Below are positions 37,812 through 47,279 of a stretch of DNA of 64,000 nucleotides, piece after piece. This DNA comes from Cystobasidium ongulense. Its lineage: Eukaryota; Basidiomycota; Cystobasidiomycetes; Cystobasidiales; Cystobasidiaceae. Location: positions 1,253,307 through 1,317,306 of the forward strand of contig BQUP01000006.1 of the NCBI GenBank assembly GCA_022835595.1, read 5' to 3'. Position 1 is the first letter of the stretch; the number at the start of each line of letters is the position of its first letter. Position numbers and translations under genes: made by a program. The notes below the pieces were generated by a model. That model made no database searches. It was not told where the DNA came from and was given only the letters and a program-made list of their open reading frames with translations.

Positions 37812-38606
37812 TGTGGGCGAGCAGTTGGGATTGTAGCTGCGTGTTGTATGTGTAAAGGTACTAGATCAGGCTCCAGCCCAGTGTAGGTTGACTCGTGCGG
37901 TGTGTCTTGTAGTGCTGGCTGCCGTGGAACACTGCGTGTACAAGGCGCAGCAGTAGCCGACGACGAGACTGCGGGATCACTCAGACCAGTGAGGAGAGCA
38001 GACTGTATGGCGTTGTATTGTCGTATGCGTGTGTGTGTGTGTGCGTATGCTGTAACCTCTCTCAAGCTGCCAGAGCGAGAAGAGTCAGAGTCGTGTTCCG
38101 GGTCCAGCTTGAGCTTGCTTGACTGCAATTCCTGTATACCGTAGCTGGATGTAAAGAGAGTGTGGAATCGGGACAAAGCAGAGGAGAGAGAGGGACGGTG
38201 TAGACGGTGTTGAGGTCTGCACAGCGTCGCGTCGTCGTCCAGCCCAGCTTGTCGAGAGAGCGAGGTCGAGTTGGTGTTGAGTTTAGAGTCCAGCTGGAAT
38301 TGACTTCTGTAGACTTGGATGCAGGCGCGTGGGTGGCGTAGTGACAACAGTCTGGAGCGCGAAGAGTCGAGTGAGCATGAGGAGTAGGGTGGGACATGCA
38401 TGCATACTACAGACTACCTACAGTTATGCCGCCTGCTTGCCTGCTTGCTGGCTCGTTGGTAGTGAGCGTGTACTGGAAGCGAGAGCCTGGTGAGTCGCTT
38501 CCGGTGACAAGCTGAGATTGGTGGTGGAATATGGCAGTCGGTGGTGAATATGCGATGTGCTCAGAAGTCAGTACCACACATCAACTGTACTCTAGATTGT
38601 ATATAT

Positions 38607-38633
38607 CACCCATCCATCCATTCATCCATCCAT
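38607..38633. repeat. CATC tetranucleotide microsatellite
   Basis: About six imperfect CATC/CATT units in a row, followed by short CTTG units. It sits just before the duplicated flank of the secreted-protein array. Confidence 0.7.
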
Positions 38634-38652
38634 CCTCTTGCTTGCTTGCTCT

Positions 38653-38755
38653 TCCACCTCTGGAATGCTCCACTTTCGCGAGGAATGCAACTACAACGCG
38701 ATCAAGAATGGTATTCTCGATAACCTAGATAACAACTTGTTTGTATGGAAAGAGC
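38653..38755. repeat. Duplicated 3' flank, copy 1
   Basis: About 103 bp that recurs at 40432-40535 with roughly eight mismatches by eye. Each copy lies some 110-210 bp downstream of the stop codon of a secreted-protein paralogue (A and B), marking a tandem duplication unit of about 1.78 kb. Confidence 0.85.
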
Positions 38756-38865
38756 TGAGAGCTTCCATTGCAGAGACAGGCAGGCCGACTTGTTCAAAGG
38801 CAGGGTAACATACACAGTCCTCAATCCACAACCAATTCTTGACACGTGCTATCGCCGAATAGCGT

Positions 38866-40190
38866 TCAAAAAGATATTTCCTTACACCCGCTCACGACAA
38901 GCTCGAAGAACTGCATCGTAGGCTCCGGGTACATTGTCCAGTCGGCAGCTCCCGCCCAGTCTTCCGTCGAAAGGGAGGGCCCCAAGCTTAGTCTGGGGTA
39001 ATGTAGTCGATCATAATAATGTCAATACGAAGACTCTCCAGGCGAATAGGCTCAAGTGACGGATCGAGGCCTCGTATGGAGAGCCCGATCTGTTTAGTCT
39101 GACTTACGCTAATGGCCCCCGAGGGTAGATGTCATTGGTTGTCTCTTCCATCACCGTCATTCTCAGGGGTATGTCGGTCCAGTTATTACCTGCATACCAT
39201 TCTGTGCGGCCCTCGAGCAATTTGAAACCGTACACATTTTCGTTGCTCGTTGCATTGAAGCCTGCCCATGTTATACCCCAGTTCTGCTGAAACCCATCAC
39301 GTTTCGGGCCTTCATCCCCATCAAAGTCATCAACATTCTCGCTGTTGAAGATGTCGTTTGCATAGGTAGTGCCACCGGCTAACTGGATTCTGACTTCTGC
39401 ATTATCCCCTCCTGTTGTTAGGCTGCGGAAGCCGCCATTTTCGGCTGGAGTCAAGTGCGGTATCGATAAATAATGCATTAGCGGAACCTTGTCATTACCA
39501 GTCTTTAAGGATCCAGCCATGAAGTGGACCTCTGCTTTCTGTGTTTGCCCTGCCTCTGTAAAGTTGAAGGTCGATAGAATGCCAGCTGTTACGAGTTCAT
39601 ATAGATCATAATCTCAGCTTGTGTCATCTGACAGAGCAATGTTGCATTGCCGTGGAAAGATAGAGTAACCTACGAGCCCCTGTAGATTGAAAGCGCATTT
39701 TCACGTACATTGGCCGCATCCACCTTCATACGACGAGAAGAGCAAAATATTAGTCTTTGTACGGGGCTCTCAACATCAACGGTTGACTCACCTATCATCT
39801 GTCTGATAGGCAAGATACGCTGGTAAAATTATTCGGATTCAGCTCGCAATGGTCTACACAAATATATGACATTCATATTGATCTCTCACTGGGTTCTGTC
39901 CCAGACTTCAACGGCAGGGATACGCCGACATCTAATATAGGCTGGATCAGCTGTGGGTCGCCGCCTGTCATTGTCCAATGGTCGAGGGCGTTTCCTTCCC
40001 CTTCAGGACCAGTCTTCAACTTTAGAGGCTTAGTGTCCCAAGTATCCCAATAGAAGCCGGTATCACACTCGGCCTCCCTGGACTGCCTCGCTTCCTCGTC
40101 ATTCCAGTGCTGTGCCCTGGATGGACGGGCGCATAGGGGCAGTATTGTCGCTGCGAGCAACGTACTAGTGATCTTAAGCTTGTTGAGCAT
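38866..40190 (-). CDS. Secreted GH16-like protein A, degenerate active site
   Basis: Five exons: 40190-39890, 39819-39792, 39723-39674, 39585-39108, 38992-38866; 327 residues. Signal peptide: LKITSTLLAATILPLCARPS, then mature RAQHWNDEE. The core resembles the GH16 (Crh-type beta-glucanase/transglycosylase) beta-sandwich: RWMRPMYVKMRFQSTGAPG, STFNF, QQNWGITWAGFNA, YGFKLLEGRTEWYAG, then the last exon LGPS, EDWAGAADWTMY and VVSGCKEIS with a conserved Cys. The GH16 catalytic pattern ExDxxE reads EVHFMA here: only the first Glu remains, so glucanase activity is improbable. Exons of 28 and 50 nt match those of paralogues B and C exactly. A secreted lectin-like or effector role is inference. The fold assignment rests on motif likeness and needs a profile search. 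Confidence 0.75.
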
Positions 40191-40348
40191 GGTCGAATCC
40201 TCGGGGAACTGAATTAGGTGAAAAGAGTAAGGGCTTGTGCGTGGTCTTTACTGAGTACGAGTTTCGTTTAGTACGGAGTCGAGCAGTATTTACTTTGAAA
40301 ACTGGTATTGCTTGTTATGCTCCCTCGTCAGGTAAGCGGTAAGTGAAA

Positions 40349-40362
40349 CGGACATCTACCGG
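40349..40362. promoter_or_regulatory. CGG-N7-CCG element upstream of gene A
   Basis: Reads CGGACATCTACCGG, 159 bp upstream of the start codon of paralogue A. Inverted CGG triplets spaced by seven bases are a typical Zn2Cys6 dimer site. The same sequence recurs upstream of the other paralogues. Confidence 0.6.
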
Positions 40363-40431
40363 TCTCTCCTGCGAAACCAAGGGAAAAGTCACAAGGGCGT
40401 CATATACTGTAGCCACTATTCTCACTCACCA

Positions 40432-40535
40432 TCCACCTCTGGAGTGCTTCACTTTCGCGAGGAATGCAACTACAACGCGATCAAGAATGGTATTCTCGAT
40501 ATGTTAGATAACAATATGTTTATATGGAAAGAGCT
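40432..40535. repeat. Duplicated 3' flank, copy 2
   Basis: Near-identical to 38653-38755 and in the same position relative to paralogue B as copy 1 is to paralogue A. It diverges from copy 1 mainly at its AT-rich end. Confidence 0.85.
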
Positions 40536-40645
40536 TTTATTACAGACACAGACAGACAGACACCGTACGCGCATCTCTACATGGGGGCGCATTGCATGAC
40601 GATAGCGTATCATCTACCTCCTCCTCCTCCTTCTTCTTCCTAGAT

Positions 40646-41884
40646 CTACTGCGTTTTACAGCCTTGGACGTCAAGCTTCGAGAGCGTCATTGTTGGGTTC
40701 TGGTACTTGGTCCAGTCAACAGTATCTGCCCATTCACCCTGTGTTGCCCATGGACCAAGTGTTATCCTAAGTGGATGTTCGAGAGAGGATCAGTACAGCT
40801 CAAGGTCTCTATCCGAGGGCGAGAGCAAAGTCTTACGGTAATGGTCCCTTGGGGAAGGTCTCTCCGAATGGCACTTTCTTCAACGTGATTCTCAAGGGAA
40901 CATTGTCTTTACTGCCTGCGTACCATTCTATACTAGTATCAGTCCATTTGATAGCATAGATATTTCCTTCGCTCGCGGGATCAAAGCCTTCCCACGTTAT
41001 TCCCCAGTTCAGATCAAAGTAGGAATCAATTTCGGCAGCATTTCCAGCAAAAGTATCGCTCTTGGCGGAGATATCGGTTGCATAATCAGTCCCTTCAGCG
41101 AGCAAGACTTCGACTTCCCGGTCAGGACCCATGGTCCTCAACTTGCGGAGGCCATTATTGCCGTCTAGTGTATAAAGTGGCGTTGATATGAAGTGCTTCA
41201 GCATGCCCTTGTCAGTCTTTATGGATGCCACGATAAAATCGATCTCTCCCAAGCCAGGTTGACCTTCTTTTCGAAAGTTGAAAGTCGACGGTATGCCGGC
41301 TGTAGACACGCAGATGAGGTGGAAATTCAGCATGAAACGATTGGCAAAATCCGCAGAATGGAATGAAGGGTAACCCACGAGCACCAGTAGATTTGTAATG
41401 TATCTCTGCCCAAAATGGAGGTAGCCACCTATTCCAGTTAGAAGCAATGGATCAGCTAGGCTGGCACGCCGCGACAGCACGTGCAGGGCAGCGATGAACT
41501 CACTCGGTAGTGGATTGGAAAGCTATGTCGTCTGCATAAAACGATTAAGCTCCTAAATAAGCAAAACTTGCTCCAGATTGAGCGCTCACTATTGTCTTTA
41601 TCTAATTTCATCGACAGATATGGTCCTCCACCAGTGTATGGAGTACCAGTCCCGGGTTCTGGACGTGTCTGCTTCAGACAGTTGGTCTTGTATTCTGGGA
41701 CAGGTCCGCAAAGTGTCGAAAAGTCGTAAGAAAACTTGATGTATTCCTTGTCGACGGCGCATTTGACATTTTGAATCATAAATTTGGTAAAGCTCCACTG
41801 CACGTGTGGGTCTGCCCGGCACGACGATATATACAAAAGCACCAGTGTCGCGGTGAGCCACATGTAAGTAAAGCGGGTGTTCAT
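40646..41884 (-). CDS. Secreted GH16-like protein B, acid/base residue missing
   Basis: Five exons: 41884-41590, 41531-41504, 41428-41379, 41299-40837, 40766-40646; 318 residues. Signal peptide: TYMWLTATLVLLYISSCRAD. GH16-like stretches in order: TEWLPPFWAEIHYKSTGAPG, IPSTFNFR, GEIDFIVASI (catalytic region), FDLNWGITWEGFDP, YAIKWTDTSIEWYAG, VPLRITL, ITLGPWATQGEWADTVDW, and a terminal DVQGCKTQ. In GH16 the motif is ExDxxE; here it is EIDFIV, so nucleophile Glu and Asp are kept but the acid/base Glu is Val. The N-terminal 100 residues contain several Cys and replace the shorter linker of A and C. The CGG element lies 139 bp upstream. Likely extracellular, perhaps glucan-binding; this is inference. 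Confidence 0.8.
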
Positions 41885-42019
41885 GTGTTGTTGAGAAAGG
41901 TAAGCGAGTGTAGGTCTATCTTAAGCTTCCGTAAATATTGATGCATTAGTACAAGACAAGCTGTCTCTGCTCTGGAATTGGGTCCTCCATCTCTCATCAG
42001 ATACAGCAGGGGATGGCTG

Positions 42020-42400
42020 CAGCGGACATCTACCGGCCTCGGGCGAAAGGGGAACAATACAGAAGAGACCAATTGCCATCATCAGCTGGAGAGGTACAGT
42101 ATCCAGGCTCAGGCACTGATTGTTGTACGCATGCCCAAAGATCTATGTCTGGTGTACCTCCAGCGCGCACACAATCCAAAATTAGTGGGCGTTCAGCCAA
42201 CATGTGGCAGGTAGTCACAGCTTTCTCCCTTGTTCCTTTGAGTATCATTGTTATCACAGCTCCGAAGCCATGAAAGAGTACTATCTAAGGCTATATACTC
42301 GCCGTGGGGTATTATGCGCTTGTGGTAAGAGCAGGTTTTTGCACTAGAATCTCCTGGTATTCGAACCCACGGAGACGGAGCCTGTGAGCACATTCAAGCA
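42020..42400. repeat. Upstream block repeat, copy 1
   Basis: Resembles 44938-45300 over its length by eye, with the best-matching stretch at 42285-42400 versus 45200-45300 (shared landmarks: TATATACTCGCC, GGTAAGAGCAGGTTTTTGC, CTAGAATCTCCTGGTATTCGA). It begins with the CGG element of paralogue B. Confidence 0.75.
42023..42036. promoter_or_regulatory. CGG-N7-CCG element upstream of gene B
   Basis: Reads CGGACATCTACCGG, identical over 14 bases to the element of paralogue A, and lies 139 bp upstream of the start codon of B. Confidence 0.6.
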
Positions 42401-42419
42401 GGCGCTAAGTTATCCGCAG

Positions 42420-42433
42420 CGGCTATCTGCCGG
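42420..42433. promoter_or_regulatory. Orphan CGG-N7-CCG element
   Basis: Reads CGGCTATCTGCCGG. It is preceded by AAGCAGGCGCT as in front of the paralogue C element. No intact gene lies downstream of it, so it marks a lost array member. Confidence 0.5.
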
Positions 42434-42897
42434 TTCGCGCGAGCAAAGGTCTCACAGACAACGTTCGACGCATCTCTACGTGGGGGCGCATGGCTCCCGA
42501 ATCAGCGAAATTTGCTTCAGACTGAGCGCTTAGCGAAGGTACCGCTCACGCCCACTTCGAAGGGAATGCCACATGCTATGTGAGCCTGAGGTCGAAGTGT
42601 TAGCCGTAACTTCCGTATTTTCTATAGTCGGGATATGACTTCCACCTACTCGTGCTGTCGAGTCTTGATTTCTAAGCTGGTATTTGCGGGGATATTCTTT
42701 ATTCGTCGTGTCTTAATACCTTTCTTGCGGTGCAGATTTTATAAGCTAAGCTAAGAGCTGCTTAGAGGAGTACGGATAGCCCACCACCGCAGCTTCATTT
42801 GACAATCTTTTCACGGTATGCCGATCCAGCCAGTTGTTCAGGTATGCTCGAATAATTTTCGCCCATTTCGCTCCAGCCAGGTAATTTTTCGGATTGT

Positions 42898-44298
42898 TCA
42901 GTCGAGATCTTTCTGATCTACACATCCGTACACCTCCACACGGTACGTTGTCATTGTCGGATTAGCATAAGCCGTCCAGTCAACGGCACCCGCCCAGTCA
43001 TTCTCCGCCTCCCAAGGACCAAATGTTATGCTAGTGTGATTTCAATAGACACCAAAAGAACAGAAGGCACCCAAAGATATATAAATCAGCATCTTGTTTC
43101 AGCAATAGTTAACGAAAGTTCCTTACGGCAATGGCTCATTTGGAAAGACGCCGAGCGCCTTTGTCGCCTTGTTGATCGTTAATCTCAGGGGCATAGGTTG
43201 ACCGTCGTCCGCCGCAAAGAATTGAATACTCTCGGGTAGCCATTTGATACCATACCTGCTTGTCTCCTTCGTTGGATCGAAGCCTTCCCACGTTATACCC
43301 CAGTTCTGATCAAAGTAAGACTCCTCTTCAGCTTTGTCCCCACTGCCAGCGAAAGTCTTGCTATGTGCGGATATATTGGTCGCGTAAGTAGTATCATGAC
43401 CTAGCTCAATCTTGACTTCTGCATCGGAACCCAGAGTTCTCAATCTCCGGTGACCACCCTCGGCGGACGCGTCCCATGCATAAACCGGTGTCGACATAAA
43501 ATGCTTGATAACACCCTCCTCAGTCTTCACACTTGCAACGATGAGGTCAATCTCTGGCAATCTAGGTTTACGGGGCCTGTCGTCGGGTAATGACTGTCTT
43601 CGAAAGTTGAAGGTTGACGGTATGCCAGCTATAAAGAAATGCATGTCACTCAGAATCAGCCTGATCCGCCTGATCCGCTCAGCGACTTTACAACAAAGCG
43701 ATAACGGAGAGGAGAGCAAACCTACGAGCCCCAGTAGAACTGAATTGCACCGCTGCATAGACCGGCGGCCTCCAACTGTTCCAGACAGAAGAGAAGAATC
43801 AGAATCATGGGATTGCCTTAAGAAAAGACCTGTTTGCTATGGTGAGCTCACTGAGATATGGATTCCAATGCGATGTCATCTGATCAAAACAGAGTCAGCT
43901 CGCAAGTATCAGCTACATCAAAGCGGACACTCACTTTGAGGGTATTCTTTCCCCAATCGCATAGGCATGCCATTTCCGCGGATCAGTTTAGCTATTGCGG
44001 AGCTCAGATCAATCGGCTTAGCTGCTCCGGAGGTCGAATCGGTCTGGCTGGTTGCTCCTGTGGTCGAATCAGGACCTCGGGTTTTTCGCCATGCATCGTT
44101 AGGGTTATCCAGGTCAGTCCCGCTTAGAAAGCGTTCAGCCCTGCCAGTCCATGTAAAGCCAGGGGGACAGTCGTCGCGTTTCTTCTTCATCTCGTCGTCG
44201 TCCCAAGTCTGCGCTCTCAGTGGACATGCGCTTAGGAGCAGTAGTATTGCCGGGGCGAGCCACTTCAAGTTGGACTTGTCGCAACTGAGCATGGTCAT
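42898..44298 (-). CDS. Secreted GH16-like protein C, acid/base residue missing
   Basis: Five exons: 44298-43935, 43879-43852, 43775-43726, 43628-43127, 43030-42898; 358 residues (356 if the second Met at 44292 is used, which aligns with the start of A). Signal peptide: LKWLAPAILLLLSACPLRA, then RAQTWDDDE as in A. GH16-like core: SSTGAPGIPSTFNF, PEIDLIVASVK, FDQNWGITWEGFDPTKE, YGIKWLPESIQFF, ITFGPWEAENDWAGAVDW, and terminal EVYGCVDQ. The catalytic motif is EIDLIV: the acid/base Glu is lost as in B. A Thr/Ser/Gly linker (about 75-105) separates the N-terminal segment from the core. Exon sizes 28 and 50 and all intron phases equal those of A and B. The CGG element lies about 165 bp upstream. Confidence 0.8.
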
Positions 44299-44720
44299 TC
44301 GCCGTCAGAGAGAGAGCGAAAGCAGGTGATAGCCTTCTCGGGATCTCAGAATGTGCGGCTTAAGAGTGGAGCAGAGGCAAGCAGAGGCAAACACTGCTAC
44401 GTAGCCTGCTTGCATCTTGTGCTCCTCAAAGCAGGCGCTGGCATGGCGGTGCAGGCGAGTGGACCTCTGCCGGCCGCTGGTCCTGCGATCGGATTATTCT
44501 TGAGATAGACAGACCGACCGACTTTTGTAAGAGCACGTCAACATGCAATCTATCAGACACCGTCCTATCAGTATAAAGAGGGTACCTCAACCACATATGT
44601 TGACGGCCTTGACTTGCGATAGAATAACTTTTGTGTAAAATGACAAAAATATATCCTGCGATGATGTATCAAAAAAAACCAGATGGATGACGGGTCACGT
44701 ATCCTCCCCTCATAATTACA
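44299..44720. other. Intergenic region, 422 bp
   Basis: Holds the promoter of paralogue C, including its CGG-type element, and the 3' flank of the relic copy D. No gene is recognised. Confidence 0.45.
44460..44473. promoter_or_regulatory. CGG-N7-CCG-like element upstream of gene C
   Basis: Reads TGGACCTCTGCCGG, a variant with one substitution in the left triplet, about 165 bp upstream of the start codon of C. Confidence 0.5.
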
Positions 44721-44844
44721 TCAAGCGTTGCGCGAACACCCGTACAAGTCCATATGGAAAGTTGTTATAGTTGGATTACTGTAGTCGATCCAGTTGTTGA
44801 CACCAGCCCAGTCATCCCCGGACTGCCAAGGACCCAAGGTTATG
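44721..44844 (-). pseudogene. Relic D: isolated last exon of a fourth GH16-like paralogue
   Basis: An intact acceptor (TTTACAG) is followed by the typical last exon: ITLGPWQSGDDWAGVNNW and, near the stop, MDLYGCSRNA. The preceding four exons are absent: leftward DNA is 3' flank, and about 100 bp to the right is already the CGG element of the promoter. A deletion between promoter and intron 4 explains this. The exon itself is open, so the deletion may be fairly recent. Confidence 0.8.
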
Positions 44845-44937
44845 CTGTAAAGTGTTTGTGTTAGTGTGGAGTCAAGCATCATCTGGCGTACATGATGGCA
44901 TAGCCTCCTCCCTCCTCTCCAAGCTTCGGGTCGGGTG

Positions 44938-45300
44938 TAGCGGACATTCATCGGTCTCGCGCCAAAGAAAGGAAAGTCAGAAAGATCCGGTCGTTATATC
45001 ACCGCTAGCCAGGTACATCACCAAAAAGTGTGATTCTAGTAAGTATATGCAGAGGGCCCTATACTACTGCCGCCCATCCACCCCGCACACAATTCAAGAT
45101 GGGCTGGGCGCTGCGCAATGTCTGCGGATCAATCGAACGGACAGCAACGCCTTTGGTCTAGTATCATTGCTGTCACCCCGCTGAGGTGTCGAAGAGTATT
45201 ATCTAAGGTTATATACTCGCCCCAGTGCATTATGCGCTTGCGGTAAGAGCAGGTTTTTGCGCTAGAATCTCCTGGTATTCGACCAGACGGAGCCTGTATG
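44938..45300. repeat. Upstream block repeat, copy 2
   Basis: Partner of 42020-42400. Its right end reaches the 3' end of the Mtd1-like gene; the homology ends near the shared CACATTC at about 45300. Confidence 0.75.
44941..44954. promoter_or_regulatory. CGG-type element beside relic D
   Basis: Reads CGGACATTCATCGG, a variant with one substitution in the right triplet. It lies about 97 bp from the surviving last exon of relic D. Confidence 0.5.
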
Positions 45301-45331
45301 CACATTCGAAGAAGTGGACGGCAAGATAATT

Positions 45332-46981
45332 TCATCTGAGCGGATGCTCTGTGTCGCACAACGAAAGAAAGAGGAACGCACAAATTCCGTTGCAGCATGG
45401 CGATTGTCATTTTCCCAATTGATGGCAAGTATATTGATGCCTGCAAGAGCAAAGCCAAGTTTCGTCAGACCAAACTTAAACCTATACATTCTCGGACTGA
45501 TATGGTGACACATCCTTACTTTGTCCTTGATGTTCGCCTCAAAGTTCTTCTCGCTTGAGAAATTGATGGCCACGACGCCGTCTCTCAAGTTGTCCGTCTT
45601 CACCTTGTAGCCTTTGCTTGGTACGCCAGTTATGACAGTATCTGACATTTTCAAGCATTCTTCCAATGTCATCTTTGAGTCCTTCACTACATGATGTGGT
45701 AAGCTACTGGCTGTCTTTGAAGATGAAGTCGCCCTGCGACGGCTGAACTCCTGGATATTGTCAATATCGACACTGAACACCCTAGCCCCGTCATTGGCGA
45801 GTAGTGCTGCTAGAGGTCGGCCGACTACCTCTGAGCGATTGATGACGGTGATAGTGCGACCATAGGCTCGCTGGCCATAAGGGAGTATACTGTTGTAAAC
45901 GCCGAGGTATTCTATTGTCTTTACGATGGCGAGGGGTGTGCAAGGCAGGATTGCTAAAAGAGGCTAGATTATCAGTACTCATCGCGCAAAGGCAACGCAG
46001 TACTGGAAGTCCAGCCTGAAGTCACCCACATTTGACGAGATGATCTTCTTGCGACTGCGATTGTTTGGCAGACAGCTGTGCCGAATGTGCTAGAGAGAGA
46101 GACAGCGTGCGAGGATCGATCATGCGGATATTGTGGTAGAGATTGAACTGTGTAATGACAGATATAAGGTTAGCTCGTTCAATGGAGAAACTGTCGCGTG
46201 GGTATAAACACGACATACCAGGTAGCTGAAATTGAGGCCTTCCACATCCTTCTCTCTTGTGACTACCTGCTGAAGATACTGTAGCGTGAAGATTTAGTTG
46301 ACACGTATGCTCGTATACGTGGATGCCTGAACCAAAGGACTAACAGAATCTTGCCGTTGCCCAGCTCCCGTTGGATAGTACACCTGGTCGCGCACAGAAT
46401 CAGACATGCGTTCGATTTGGATGAGAGGGACACGGCCTCACCATGATACCATTGACGGCGCTACATGTGCAAGCGAGGCGACCAAAGAATATCATGAGTA
46501 ACATGGTTTTTTCTTTTCAGCACGTGTCAAAAGATACCCACGGGTCCACGTTTGCTTCCAGGATAGCGGCCTCTAAATCAGCCGCACCATTGGCAGCACC
46601 TCCGACGCTCTCCTGACCTTCACCATCGCCATCTTCCTTGTCCGTTTCGATCAAACGCAGCTCGTACTCGATGCCTACGCTTTCGCAAGCTTTCTTTGTC
46701 CAGTCGGCATAGGTTACGCTTGGACTGTCCTTTTGACCGCAGAGAATCCCTACGAGCTTGGGTCTTTTAGCAGAGGGGGATGAGGATAGAGATGACTGTA
46801 TCGCAGAGCTGATCTCGGAGGTGTAGCTGGCTGCGACTTCCGAGGCATTGACGGTTCGGCAGAAGGTCTGGCTCGCAGAGCTGGTTGAAAGAGCTTTTGG
46901 CTTTGCTGCTGCTTCGGACATGATGCGCGACGAGGACAAGGACACGCGTGGCTTCACTCGCAGTGCCAATCTTGATAACAT
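45332..46981 (-). CDS. MTD1: NAD-dependent methylenetetrahydrofolate dehydrogenase, Mtd1 type
   Basis: Oxidises 5,10-methylene-THF in one-carbon metabolism. Exons: 46981-46542, 46460-46442, 46383-46345, 46278-46219, 46147-46030, 45953-45520, 45440-45382 and a final 45335-45332; 390 residues. Motifs match yeast Mtd1 in order: YADWTKKACESVGIEYELR, VNGIMVYYPTGAG, YLQQVVTREKDVEGLNFSYL, SILPCTPLAIVKTIEYLG, VINRSEVVGRPLAALLANDG (NAD site), VITGVPSKGYKV, IGKMTIAMLQRNL. One exon is only 19 nt. The 3' end is uncertain. A 46 nt GTGCGT..CTCAG intron gives a stop right after RNL. Without it the frame runs to 45129 through repeat DNA (473 residues). The N-terminus (MLSRLALRVKPRVSLSSSRI) looks like a mitochondrial presequence; an internal Met at 46921 would give a cytosolic form. 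Confidence 0.85.
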
Positions 46982-47279
46982 GCACTGGCAGATGAAGAAG
47001 AGTGATGGGTGAAAGCAGAGAAGGTTGTGGACACTCTGAACACATGTGGCAGCCAACTCCAATTTTTGGATGCGCATGATCGGAGGGCGCTTTGGACGAA
47101 GCAACAGCACGCCTTCGTGCGGCTGCATCAGAAGCAGTAGAGCACCGACGAGCGGATAGCATGCACGGTAGAATGCAGAGACTCTTGTCTTGTACCAGCA
47201 GCTGTCTGTGTGCCGCGGCGAGTCTGCCAGGCCAGCTGGCGCAGTCGACCTGCTTGACTGGTTATCACCACATCGATTC
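46982..47279. promoter_or_regulatory. Divergent promoter of Mtd1-like and Nudix genes
   Basis: 298 bp lie between the two start codons as chosen. The region serves both genes; no specific element is recognised. Confidence 0.4.

Larger units (their letters stand above)
37812..38865. other. Intergenic region with simple repeats and duplicated 3' flank
   Basis: This 1.05 kb lies between the coiled-coil gene and the secreted-protein array. It holds a short GT microsatellite near 38029-38043, a CATC-type tetranucleotide tract near 38607-38633, CTTG-type runs beside it, and the duplicated flank described separately. No gene is recognised. Confidence 0.5.
41885..42897. other. Intergenic region with array debris
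   Basis: This 1.0 kb lies between paralogues B and C. It contains the B promoter, a block repeated at 44.9-45.3 kb, a second CGG-N7-CCG element at 42420, and short pieces around 42467-42530 resembling the B 3' flank and B first intron. No intact gene. Confidence 0.6.

Noticed and set aside
38029-38043. GT microsatellite as a special element
   Set aside because: Short simple repeat without other structure; recorded only as part of the intergenic description.
42300-42390. tRNA-like signals (GGTAAGAGCA and a GGTTCGAAT-like word) in the repeated block
   Set aside because: No T-stem, anticodon stem or acceptor stem can be paired on either strand, and the second copy lacks the TTCGAAT word.
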